From: PHAA01 sp964584415
Lineage (GTDB): Bacteria; Bacillota; Syntrophomonadia; Syntrophomonadales; Syntrophomonadaceae
Direction: 5' to 3'
Assembly: GCA_964584415.1 (NCBI GenBank)
Contig: CAZOZX010000038.1
Coordinates: 1-18,404, forward strand
Length of the DNA stretch: 18,404 bases
Position 1 is the stretch's first letter. Each line of letters begins with the position of its first letter. Shown here in pieces: positions 1 to 5,995 of this stretch. The notes beneath the pieces were generated by a model. That model searched no databases. It saw nothing but the letters and a program-made list of their open reading frames with translations, and was not told the origin of the DNA. The translations under genes and the position numbers were made by a program.

Positions 1-39
1 CATTATAGCTTATTCCCAAACAACTCCTGCATTTCTCCA

Positions 40-64
40 TGTGGCACAAAAGAACCGTCCCTGC
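40..64. repeat. Fragment resembling a Firmicutes dispersed GGGACGGTTCT-type repeat
   Basis: The stretch reads TGGCACAAAAGAACCGTCCC on the plus strand. From memory, this resembles a short dispersed motif found in many Firmicutes genomes, often beside REP-associated (Y1-type) transposase genes or as isolated remnants. Only one arm is visible and no transposase is present in the window. The rest of bases 1-80 shows no recognisable gene. Confidence 0.35.
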
Positions 65-80
65 GTTCCGATTCAAATCA

Positions 81-120
81 GAAAAACAAAAATCCCCGAA
101 TTATCAGGGATTTGTTTTTC
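81..120 (-). terminator. Rho-independent terminator of the tRNA-Leu gene
   Basis: Read on the minus strand, an inverted repeat (arms rich in AAACAAATCCC and GGGATTTTTGTTT, short AT-rich loop) lies directly after the tRNA CCA end and finishes in a T-rich run. The A/T tracts on both sides make it look able to act in both directions. Confidence 0.75.
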
Positions 121-123
121 GTA

Positions 124-210
124 TGGTGCGGTAGAGAGGACTTGAACCTCCACAGCCTTGCGACTACTAGAACCTGAATCTAGCGCGTCTGCCAATTCCG
201 CCACTACCGC
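124..210 (-). tRNA. tRNA-Leu (anticodon CAG)
   Basis: The minus strand gives an 87-nt class II tRNA. The acceptor stem GCGGTAG pairs with CTACCGC, and the discriminator A is followed by an encoded CCA. The D-arm contains GGCGGAATTGGCAGACGC, the usual form for tRNA-Leu. The anticodon stem CTAGA/TCTAG encloses the loop TTCAGGT with anticodon CAG, reading CUG leucine codons. A long variable arm (AGTCGCAAGGCT) and the T-loop GTTCAAGTC follow. It is a single gene with its own promoter and terminator. Confidence 0.97.
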
Positions 211-239
211 ATGTGGCTGACTTTTTCTCAGCAAGCAAA

Positions 240-269
240 ATTATATTACATGGCCGGCGACGTTGTCAA
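240..269 (-). promoter_or_regulatory. Consensus sigma-A promoter of tRNA-Leu
   Basis: On the minus strand a perfect -35 TTGACA (264-269) is followed by an 18-base spacer and a perfect -10 TATAAT (240-245). The predicted transcription start, near 233, lies about 23 bases upstream of the mature tRNA 5' end at 210. Two perfect hexamers fit a stable RNA gene. Confidence 0.88.
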
Positions 270-324
270 CCCTGGTGATCGTTTTCGGCGAATTGTTGGG
301 GATTTGAGGGCGGATATTTTCCGC

Positions 325-353
325 TGGTCAGAGTTATCCACAGCATATATAAT
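325..353 (+). promoter_or_regulatory. Promoter of the 414-986 gene, with an embedded DnaA box
   Basis: A -35-like TGGTCA (325-330) is separated by 17 bases from a perfect -10 TATAAT (348-353), about 60 bases upstream of the start codon. The spacer holds TTATCCACA (334-342), which matches the strong DnaA-box consensus exactly. DnaA bound there would cover the promoter, so expression may respond to DnaA. That regulation is inference. Confidence 0.65.
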
Positions 354-413
354 TAGGGGCAAGTGTACTGATGATGCGTTTTTGTTGATGGTATTTTTAA
401 AGGAGGAACATGA

Positions 414-986
414 ATGAGAGCCCGGGAGAAGAGGGAATCCCTCTTGGTTTTACTTATTGTTGTACCCATTGTAATCATGTTTGCATTGATTTCCAGCAGC
501 GCTCCGGAAATTATAGTGGTTGATCCGCCCCAGCCAACCATTCTGGCGGAACAGGATCTGATTTTAGCACAGCCTAACGGCAAGGTTGAGGTCGGCAATA
601 CCACCCGCGATGAATTGATGGCGGTCTTCCCCGATGGTGCGAACCTGGGTCGAAGCGGCATGTACCACCCTGAAGGCTTGGATCTGTGGTTAACCATGTC
701 CCGCAACGAGGATGTGGTGATTCGTATGGATATTACTGATCCTAGAATAGCTACATCCAGGGGTATAAGAGCTAACGACAGCTTCGATAAGGTAGTGGAA
801 ACATATGGCCCCAACTATACCCTGGCTTACGACCAGGACACACCTGACAAATTCGATGCCAGTTACGGCGGCGACCAGTACGTGGTTTTCAAGGTTGAAG
901 ACAATACGGTGAAGAAAATTCTGATTGGCGCGCCGGTAAGTCTGGAGCAGCAGCTGGCTTCCGCCCAAAAGGATAAAAAGTCTTAA
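414..986 (+). CDS. Membrane-anchored extracytoplasmic protein of unknown function
   Basis: I do not recognise a named family. The 190-residue product begins with a basic stretch (MRAREKRES) and a single hydrophobic segment at about residues 9-28, followed by a proline-rich linker; this predicts an N-terminal membrane anchor with the rest outside the cell. There is no lipobox cysteine. The soluble part holds two similar modules: one near residues 57-70 (VEVGNTTRDELMAVF) and one near 115-130 (GIRANDSFDKVVETYG), each a turn followed by an amphipathic helix, as in BamE-like or stalk-type domains. The lipoprotein at 10105-10728 has the same layout. The start is chosen because AAAGGAGG lies 7 bases upstream; an ATG four bases earlier is in another frame. 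It stands alone, between its own promoter and a terminator. Confidence 0.8.
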   Translation: MRAREKRESLLVLLIVVPIVIMFALISSSAPEIIVVDPPQPTILAEQDLILAQPNGKVEVGNTTRDELMAVFPDGANLGRSGMYHPEGLDLWLTMSRNEDVVIRMDITDPRIATSRGIRANDSFDKVVETYGPNYTLAYDQDTPDKFDASYGGDQYVVFKVEDNTVKKILIGAPVSLEQQLASAQKDKKS

Positions 987-1005
987 CGCACCTAATATAC
1001 AAACA

Positions 1006-1036
1006 GACCGATCATTATGATGATCGGTCCTTTTTT
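1006..1036 (+). terminator. Terminator shared by convergent genes
   Basis: The arms GACCGATCA (1006-1014) and TGATCGGTC (1021-1029) form a perfect 9-bp stem with a 6-base loop, followed by C and six Ts. It ends transcription of the 414-986 gene. Read from the other strand it is followed by a weaker TGTTTGT run, so it may also stop the riboflavin operon arriving from the right. Confidence 0.9.
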
Positions 1037-1058
1037 ATCTGAAGATTTGTGTGATTTG

Positions 1059-1088
1059 GGGGACTTTCCCTCTGGGGGGCAGGTCCCC
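1059..1088. repeat. GC-rich inverted repeat downstream of ribH
   Basis: GGGGAC (1059-1064) and GTCCCC (1083-1088) can pair around an 18-base G/C-rich interior. It lies between the ribH stop and the shared terminator and has no T-run on either strand, so it is not a classical terminator. It could stabilise the 3' end of the riboflavin mRNA or be a remnant of a dispersed repeat. Confidence 0.4.
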
Positions 1089-1115
1089 GTTTACTGCTCT
1101 GCCTAAGTAGTCTGC

Positions 1116-1577
1116 CTACATTTCCTTAAACAGGTTGATCATTTCGATGGCGGTGCTGGCGGCATCCGATCCTTTGTTGCCAGCTTTGGTGCCAGCCCGT
1201 TCAATGGCTTGTTCAATGGTATCAGCGGTTATTACTCCATATACCACCGGGATCCCGGTATTCAGGCCAACCTGAGCAATTCCTTTGGTTACCTCGGCGG
1301 CTACATATTCGAAATGCGGGGTGGCTCCCCTGATTACTGCCCCCAGGCAAATAACCGCATCATAACCCCGAGAAGCCATCTTCTGAGCGGCCAGGGGCAT
1401 TTCAAAGGCGCCCGGCACCCAGGCGATATCTATATTTTCACGGTCTACTCCATGCCGGACCAGGGTATCGATGCTGCCCGACAGCAGTTTATTGGTGATG
1501 AATTCATTGAACCTGGCTACTACGATACCGAACCGTTGGCTGTCTCCGATTAGTTTTCCTTCAAATACATTGGCCAT
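1116..1577 (-). CDS. ribH: 6,7-dimethyl-8-ribityllumazine synthase
   Basis: Condenses 5-amino-6-ribitylaminouracil with 3,4-dihydroxy-2-butanone 4-phosphate to form lumazine, the penultimate step of riboflavin synthesis, in the cytoplasm. The protein has the family signatures in order: RFNEFIT near the N-terminus, VPGAFEMP, GAVIRGATPHFEYV (with the catalytic histidine region) and GVITADTIEQAIERAGTKAGNKG. Its length of 153 residues is normal. An ATG nine bases upstream (at 1586) is in frame, but it touches the AGGAGGG ribosome binding site; the ATG at 1577 is spaced properly, so I prefer it. It is the last gene of the riboflavin operon, 40 bases after ribBA, and should be under the FMN riboswitch with the others. 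Confidence 0.97.
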   Translation of the reverse strand: MANVFEGKLIGDSQRFGIVVARFNEFITNKLLSGSIDTLVRHGVDRENIDIAWVPGAFEMPLAAQKMASRGYDAVICLGAVIRGATPHFEYVAAEVTKGIAQVGLNTGIPVVYGVITADTIEQAIERAGTKAGNKGSDAASTAIEMINLFKEM

Positions 1578-1617
1578 TATGATCATCCCTCCTAAAATAT
1601 TTGTGTGCAGCTGATAA

Positions 1618-2817
1618 TTACTTTATATTGGCAAAAATGTGGCCCATCTTGTCTTTCTTGGTCTGCATATAGTTGCGGTTTTCATTCCGGACCGGCATTT
1701 CAATGGGTATACGTTCCACGACCTCCAGGCCATATCCCTCCAGGCCGTGAATCTTTTTGGGATTGTTGGTCATCATCCGCATTTTCCGGACCCCTAAGTC
1801 ATACAGGATCTGGGCGCCGATGCCATAATCACGCAGGTCTTCGGGGAACCCCAAGTCGAGGTTGGCCTGGACCGTATCCCGGCCATTGTCCTGCAGTTTG
1901 TAGGCCTTGATCTTGTTGACCAGGCCTATCCCCCGCCCTTCCTGGCGCATATACAGGAAAACCCCTTTGCCGGCTTTTTCTATCATTGCTAAAGCCGCCT
2001 GCAGCTGTTCCCCACAGTCGCAGCGATAGGAGCCGAAAACATCCCCGGTGAGACATTCGGAATGGACCCGCACCAATATCGGTTCATCTTCGTCCCATTC
2101 GCCTTTGACCAGGGCGATGTGATCCTTGCCATCCAGGATCGACTCATAGGCGACCGCGGTAAACTCTCCGTATTCGGTGGGCAGTTTGGTATCCACTACT
2201 CGGGTGACCAGCTTCTCCTTGCGCCGGCGGTATAGAATAAGATCGGCGATAGTGACTATTTTCAGATCATGGCGGCGGGCAAACTCCATCAACTGGGGTA
2301 CCCGGGCCATGGTCCCATCATCATTCATTATCTCGCATATTACCGTGGCCGGGTACAGCCCTGCCAGCCGGGCCAGGTCGATCGATCCCTCAGTATGACC
2401 GGTGCGCCGCAGCACTCCGCCTTCACGGTAACGGAGCGGGAAGATATGACCTGGTTTGCGAAATTCCAGGGGTTTGCTTTCCGGGTCGATCAGGGCCTGC
2501 ACCGTATCCGCACGTTCATAAGCAGAGATACCGGTACTGGTCGAGATATGATCTACCGATACCGTGAAAGCGGTCTCATGATTGTCGGTATTATCCACCA
2601 CCATGGGCTGGATCTCCAGCTGATCCAGGCGTTCCCCCCGCATCGGCATACAGATCAGACCCCGGGCCTGAGAGGCCATGAAGTTGATAACCTCGGGATT
2701 ACATTTCTCCGCGGCTATGATCACATCCCCTTCGTTCTCGCGGTCTTCGTCATCGACCATGATCAGCATTTTGCCTTCTTTGAAGTCCTTGATGGCTTCT
2801 TCGATAGTATTAAACAT
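1618..2817 (-). CDS. ribBA: Bifunctional 3,4-dihydroxy-2-butanone-4-phosphate synthase / GTP cyclohydrolase II
   Basis: Supplies both precursors of lumazine: the N-terminal domain makes dihydroxybutanone phosphate from ribulose 5-phosphate, and the C-terminal domain opens GTP. The N-terminal half shows the metal-site motif DDEDRENEGD (residues 22-31), RREGGVL-like and HTEGS motifs (here YREGGVLRRTGHTEGS) and EIMNDDGTMAR. The C-terminal half shows HSECLTGDVFGSYRCDC with the three zinc cysteines, then RQEGRGIGL, and the family's TNNPKK motif. Its 399 residues are the usual length for a fusion of this type. A longer reading from a TTG at 2841 exists, but the AAAGGAGAG ribosome binding site lies inside it; ATG at 2817 is preferred. 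It begins 16 bases after ribE ends. Confidence 0.97.
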   Translation of the reverse strand: MFNTIEEAIKDFKEGKMLIMVDDEDRENEGDVIIAAEKCNPEVINFMASQARGLICMPMRGERLDQLEIQPMVVDNTDNHETAFTVSVDHISTSTGISAYERADTVQALIDPESKPLEFRKPGHIFPLRYREGGVLRRTGHTEGSIDLARLAGLYPATVICEIMNDDGTMARVPQLMEFARRHDLKIVTIADLILYRRRKEKLVTRVVDTKLPTEYGEFTAVAYESILDGKDHIALVKGEWDEDEPILVRVHSECLTGDVFGSYRCDCGEQLQAALAMIEKAGKGVFLYMRQEGRGIGLVNKIKAYKLQDNGRDTVQANLDLGFPEDLRDYGIGAQILYDLGVRKMRMMTNNPKKIHGLEGYGLEVVERIPIEMPVRNENRNYMQTKKDKMGHIFANIK

Positions 2818-2833
2818 CGTCTCTCTCTCTCCT

Positions 2834-3484
2834 TTATACAAAGCCGTGCTCGGCTAGAAAATCAGAACTTAATTTGGTGGAGTTCTTGGTCCCGCCCTTC
2901 CATTTGAGCAGTCTTTCCACATAACGGCCGATTATATCCGCTTCCAGGTTTACGGTGGCCCCTGGCTTCTTAAATCCCAGGGTGGTCAGGCTGGCGGTAT
3001 GGGGAATGATCGATACTGTGAAGCTATCCGGGAATACATCCACCACGGTCAGGCTGATCCCATCAATAGCTATTGATCCCTTGGCTACGGTATATTTCAA
3101 TATCTCGTCGGGGGCCCTGAACCTCAACACCCGCGCGATATCAACTACCTGCTCTTCAATTAGTGTTCCTACCCCATCGACGTGCCCCTGGACCAGGTGC
3201 CCGCCCATACGATCACCTAAACGAGCGGCTCTTTCCAGGTTGACCCGGTGACCGCTGTTCAGTTCCCTGAGGTTGGTCTTGGCCAGGGTCTCGGCCATCA
3301 TATCAGCGCTGAAATGAGCACGGTCAAAGCTGGTTACGGTCAGGCAGACTCCGTTTATGGCTATGCTGTCCCCCAGTTTGACATCCCCCAGCACCTTATC
3401 GGCCTGGATGCTGATCTGGCTGGAATTGCTGCCCCTCTTCAGGGCCATTACAGTCCCCAGTTCTTCTATAATGCCTGTAAACAC
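2834..3484 (-). CDS. ribE: Riboflavin synthase, alpha subunit
   Basis: Dismutates two molecules of 6,7-dimethyl-8-ribityllumazine to riboflavin plus aminoribityl-uracil; active as a trimer in the cytoplasm. The N-terminus MFTGIIEELG is characteristic. The two lumazine-binding half-domains are visible as an internal repeat: INGVCLTV in the first half and IDGISLTV in the second, with GHLVQGHVDGVG opening the second. Its 216 residues are normal. The start is GTG, with AAGGAG 10 bases upstream placed inside the last codons of ribD; only four bases separate the two genes, which suggests translational coupling. The symbol ribE follows the Bacillus/Clostridia convention (ribC in E. coli). Confidence 0.96.
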   Translation of the reverse strand: MFTGIIEELGTVMALKRGSNSSQISIQADKVLGDVKLGDSIAINGVCLTVTSFDRAHFSADMMAETLAKTNLRELNSGHRVNLERAARLGDRMGGHLVQGHVDGVGTLIEEQVVDIARVLRFRAPDEILKYTVAKGSIAIDGISLTVVDVFPDSFTVSIIPHTASLTTLGFKKPGATVNLEADIIGRYVERLLKWKGGTKNSTKLSSDFLAEHGFV

Positions 3485-3488
3485 TATC

Positions 3489-4604
3489 TCACCACTCCTT
3501 GAAATATCCGGTAATCAGAATATCGCGGTCAAAACGCTGCAGCTCGATGGATTGGAGTTCCAGCGCGTCCCCCATCAGAGCTTGTCCCCGCCCCCCCACC
3601 GGTGAGGGAGCACTTCTTCCCCCAACCAACTTGGGAGCCACGAACCAATAGCATTTATCCACTAAATTATTTTCCAGCAGGTAGGCGTTGATCTCGCCGC
3701 CGCCTTCCACCAGCAAGCTGCATATCCCCATATCCCCCATAATATCTAAAACGGTCTCCAGCGGCACCAATTCAGGATCACAATCCAGGCTGATTATCTC
3801 CAGGCCTTGGGACTCCAATTTCAGCTGCAGCTTGGGATTGGACTTATTCGAACAGAACAGCACGGTTTTCTGCCGCTCAGCGGTTCGGGCTATGTTGCTG
3901 TTTAAAGGCAGCTGTAAACTTCCGTCAATTATTATCCGTACCGGGTCTTTTTTATTCTCTGCATCCAATCTGGTATTGAGCAAAGGGTCATCCTTTAAAA
4001 CCGTGCCTATCCCCGCCAGGATAGCATCATGGGTGTTGCGCAGCTGGTGGACATAGTGACGGGAACTTTCCCCGGTTACCCAGCGGGAATCCCCGCTGCT
4101 GGCTGCTATCTTGCCATCCAGGGTCATAGCTGTCTTAAGGGCTACGTAGGGACGCCCGGTCTGAATGTACTTAAAAAACACCTGGTTGAGGCGCCGGGCT
4201 TCCGGTTCCAGAATCCCTACTTCCACTTCAATGCCGGCCGCAGTCAGCTTTCTCAGTCCATCCCCGGCTACCCTGGGATTGGGATCAAGAGTAGCAATCA
4301 CCACCTTGGCTACCCCGGCGCTGATGACCGCATCGGCACAGGGTGGGGTCCGGCCAAAGTGGCTGCACGGTTCCAGGGTTACATAGAGGGTGGCCCCACG
4401 GGCCAGTTCCCCGGCCTGGTTAAGAGCATGTATTTCGGCATGGGGGGTACCTGCCTGGTGATGATATCCTTCCCCCACTGTCTGACCGTCCTTGACTATG
4501 ACCGCTCCCACCATAGGATTGGGATTGGTCCGGCCCAGGGCCTGCGCGGCCAGGTCCAATGCTCTCTGCATATATTGTTCATTGGCAGCCATATGCTCCG
4601 CCAT
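3489..4604 (-). CDS. ribD: Bifunctional riboflavin-specific deaminase / reductase
   Basis: Catalyses the second and third steps of riboflavin synthesis: deamination of the pyrimidinone produced from GTP and reduction of its ribosyl side chain. The N-terminal cytidine-deaminase-like domain carries the zinc site H55-A-E57 and C80 ... C89 (the PCSHFGRTPPC motif). The C-terminal reductase domain (about residue 150 onward) has RPYVALKTAMTLDGKIA, SRWVTGE and LVEGGGE. Its 371 residues are typical. ATG at 4604 follows GAGGGG with normal spacing; an ATG four codons later is possible but has worse spacing. It is the first gene of the operon, just downstream of the FMN riboswitch and its terminator. Confidence 0.97.
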   Translation of the reverse strand: MAEHMAANEQYMQRALDLAAQALGRTNPNPMVGAVIVKDGQTVGEGYHHQAGTPHAEIHALNQAGELARGATLYVTLEPCSHFGRTPPCADAVISAGVAKVVIATLDPNPRVAGDGLRKLTAAGIEVEVGILEPEARRLNQVFFKYIQTGRPYVALKTAMTLDGKIAASSGDSRWVTGESSRHYVHQLRNTHDAILAGIGTVLKDDPLLNTRLDAENKKDPVRIIIDGSLQLPLNSNIARTAERQKTVLFCSNKSNPKLQLKLESQGLEIISLDCDPELVPLETVLDIMGDMGICSLLVEGGGEINAYLLENNLVDKCYWFVAPKLVGGRSAPSPVGGRGQALMGDALELQSIELQRFDRDILITGYFKEW

Positions 4605-4634
4605 CTACTTTTTCCCCTCTTGAATCCGATATAA

Positions 4635-4666
4635 AACAAAAAACCCTGATTTTTAACATCAGGGTT
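4635..4666 (-). terminator. Riboswitch-controlled terminator before ribD
   Basis: On the minus strand AACCCTGAT (4666-4658) pairs perfectly with ATCAGGGTT (4650-4642) around a 7-base loop, followed by a long T run broken by one G. It lies between the FMN aptamer and ribD, where it should stop transcription when FMN is bound. I could not settle the competing antiterminator by eye; CTGAT at 4727-4723 could pair with the distal arm (ATCAG at 4650-4646), but only over five bases. Confidence 0.9.
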
Positions 4667-4728
4667 GTAAATTCAGAAAAACGAGCACTTATAACGGGCA
4701 TGGCGCAAAGCAACCAGCCGTCATCAGC

Positions 4729-4840
4729 CCTTCTTCTCCCATCCAGACTTTAACTGTCGGCCCCGGAATTTCACCGGATCCTGCCCAAAGGCTCGCGGGC
4801 TTTACCGCCGATAGGGAATTTCACCCAACCCCGAAGAAAG
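4729..4840 (-). promoter_or_regulatory. FMN riboswitch (RFN element)
   Basis: The minus strand holds the conserved RFN core in order: GGGTGAAATTCCC, GGCGGTAA, AGCCCGCGAGC, GGTGAAATTCC, GCCGACAGTTAAAGTCTGGAT and GGGAGAAG. The closing P1 helix is visible as CTTTCTTC (4840-4833) pairing with GAAGAAGG (4736-4729), eight pairs with one G-U. The aptamer senses FMN and is expected to control the downstream terminator, so the whole ribD-ribE-ribBA-ribH operon is repressed when flavin is plentiful. Bases 4605-4904 hold only this leader and its promoter. Confidence 0.98.
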
Positions 4841-4867
4841 GTATCTGTTTCTTAAATTGTGATTAAT

Positions 4868-4896
4868 AATATAGCATCAACCGCAAAAAGCGTCAA
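4868..4896 (-). promoter_or_regulatory. Promoter of the riboflavin operon
   Basis: On the minus strand TTGACG (4896-4891), a 17-base spacer and TATATT (4873-4868) give a near-consensus sigma-A promoter. Transcription would begin near 4861, about 20 bases before the FMN aptamer. It starts only a few bases after the stop codon of the selenoprotein gene, so the operon is independently transcribed. Confidence 0.85.
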
Positions 4897-4904
4897 CTCA
4901 GATG

Positions 4905-5264
4905 CTAGTTCGACTGCCCCTTTAAGGTTTCATCAATGATCTGCTTGATCTCGTTGGTCATGATCCCGCCTGCAAATTTGGGGGTTCCATTGACCAGGGT
5001 AATCGGATACGGATAGCCCATCTGCAGCACCTGATTCATCATCGGGTATTTATCCAGGCCCTCTTTATCAACGTCCACGTACTTGACCTGGACTTTTTCC
5101 CCATATGCCTGCTTTAGTTCTTCTGACATTTTAGTGGTTGCTTCGCTATAGTCAATAGTTGTACCACAACTAGCTGCTGAGGCGCAGTCACTGGTACAGC
5201 TTCAGCCACCGCTCATAACTTGGGTGCCCTGCAGCACTTCAACCAGAATAGTATTATCTGCCAT
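4905..5264 (-). CDS. Thioredoxin-like selenoprotein (UGA = Sec at codon 21)
   Basis: The frame opens at ATG 5264, behind a strong AGGAGGAG site, and meets one in-frame TGA (5204-5202) at codon 21 before a normal stop; total length is 119 residues. Reading UGA as selenocysteine gives GGUSCTSDC, a redox-like cluster with Sec21, Cys23 and Cys27 and a further Cys32. The C-terminal part (KYVDVDKEG, then YPYPITLVNGTPKFAGGI) looks like a thioredoxin fold, with the usual beta-Pro-beta near the end. It weakly recalls the small YuzD/DUF1462-type thioredoxin-like proteins. The internal ATG at 5129 that an ordinary caller would use has no ribosome binding site and would remove the entire redox motif. A SECIS-like hairpin follows the UGA. 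Its likely job is thiol-disulfide or peroxide redox chemistry; the partner is unknown. A degraded gene is the alternative, but the intact remainder argues against it. Confidence 0.87.
5157..5204 (-). promoter_or_regulatory. Bacterial SECIS-like hairpin following the Sec UGA
   Basis: Directly after the UGA, TGTACCA (5198-5192) pairs with TGGTACA (5166-5160). Above it CTGC (5187-5184) pairs with GCAG (5177-5174) and closes a 6-base loop, GCCTCA, whose first base is G, 19 bases after the UGA. A G at the start of a small apical loop about 16-37 bases downstream is the known requirement for SelB recognition of bacterial SECIS elements. The internal loop is asymmetric and was folded by eye only. 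Confidence 0.72.
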
Positions 5265-5313
5265 TTTAGTCTCCTCCTAGTGTTAATGAGTTTACAACGA
5301 GATTCCTCTATGC

Positions 5314-5342
5314 ATCATACCAATGCCGTCCCTTGAATACAA
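5314..5342 (-). promoter_or_regulatory. Promoter of the selenoprotein gene
   Basis: On the minus strand TTGTAT (5342-5337), a 17-base spacer and TATGAT (5319-5314) form a plausible sigma-A promoter, with a TG dinucleotide placed for an extended -10. Transcription would begin about 40 bases upstream of the ATG at 5264, so the gene need not depend on readthrough from ppiB. Confidence 0.65.
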
Positions 5343-5413
5343 CGTTAAACCCTTATCGTACCTTAGTTATAGCCTGGGGTTATTCAGAGTATTTCAATTT
5401 ATTGGTTTCGCGA

Positions 5414-5935
5414 TTAGGCTTTTTGAGGTTCGGGGTAATCCTGGCCTTTGGTGTCCACAGTAACCTTCTTCATGCGCTGTTCATCCCGCGGCCGGTCCTG
5501 CCGGTCCCGGGAAACGGCGGCGATTTTATCGACAACCTCTATTCCGGCGGTCACCATGCCAAAGGAAGCATATTGGCCGTCCAGGTGTGGTGAATTGGCG
5601 TGCATGATAAAGAACTGGGAACCAGCGGAATTGGGCATCATGGACCGGGCCATCGACAATACGCCGCGGTCATGTTTCAAGTCGTTGCGGAAACCATTAT
5701 CGGTGAATTCACCCTTGATCGAGTAGCCGGGGCCGCCCATGCCGGTGCCCTGCGGATCTCCGCCCTGGATCATGAAACTCGGTATAACTCGGTGAAAAAT
5801 CACCCCGTCATAGTAACCGCGTTTAACCAGGCTGATAAAGTTGTTGACGGTATTGGGGGCTACGTCGGGATATAGCTCGGCAGTTATAATGCCGCCATCC
5901 TCCATCTCGATAGTCACGGTTGGGTTTTGGCTCAT
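5414..5935 (-). CDS. Peptidyl-prolyl cis-trans isomerase, cyclophilin type
   Basis: Catalyses cis-trans isomerisation of proline peptide bonds during protein folding. There is no signal peptide, so it should be cytoplasmic. The 173-residue protein is a single cyclophilin domain: FHRVIPSFMIQGGDPQGTG contains the catalytic arginine and the hydrophobic pocket, followed by GVLSMAR, NSAGSQFFI and LDGQYASFG. The tryptophan that binds cyclosporin in human CypA is replaced here by histidine (SPHLDG), common in bacteria. The ATG at 5935 follows AAAGGAAG. It lies 60 bases after the FAD subunit gene with no clear terminator between them, so it may be the last gene of the molybdenum hydroxylase transcript. 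ppiA/ppiB-type naming is possible. Confidence 0.95.
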   Translation of the reverse strand: MSQNPTVTIEMEDGGIITAELYPDVAPNTVNNFISLVKRGYYDGVIFHRVIPSFMIQGGDPQGTGMGGPGYSIKGEFTDNGFRNDLKHDRGVLSMARSMMPNSAGSQFFIMHANSPHLDGQYASFGMVTAGIEVVDKIAAVSRDRQDRPRDEQRMKKVTVDTKGQDYPEPQKA

Positions 5936-5995
5936 GCATATCTTCCTTTCAACATCAGTAATAACATTTAGTTATTTTACCCTCTTATGCCAGTT

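Noticed and set aside
211..417. 68-codon plus-strand reading frame between the tRNA and the 414-986 gene
   Set aside because: It starts at the tRNA edge, has no ribosome binding site and runs through both promoters; its end overlaps the real start.
1059..1088. GGGGAC/GTCCCC repeat as the riboflavin operon terminator
   Set aside because: It has no T run on the minus strand; the hairpin at 1006-1029 is the better candidate.
1829..2056. Many medium-length reading frames opposite the rib, xdh and carB genes
   Set aside because: They are antisense or out-of-frame shadows of well-supported genes, with no family motifs or ribosome binding sites.
4905..5129. 74-residue gene starting at the internal ATG
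   Set aside because: There is no ribosome binding site at 5129, and the upstream extension through UGA has a strong site, a promoter and a redox motif.
5265..5413. Terminator after the cyclophilin gene
   Set aside because: No hairpin with a T run could be found in this stretch on the minus strand; only the selenoprotein promoter is supported.
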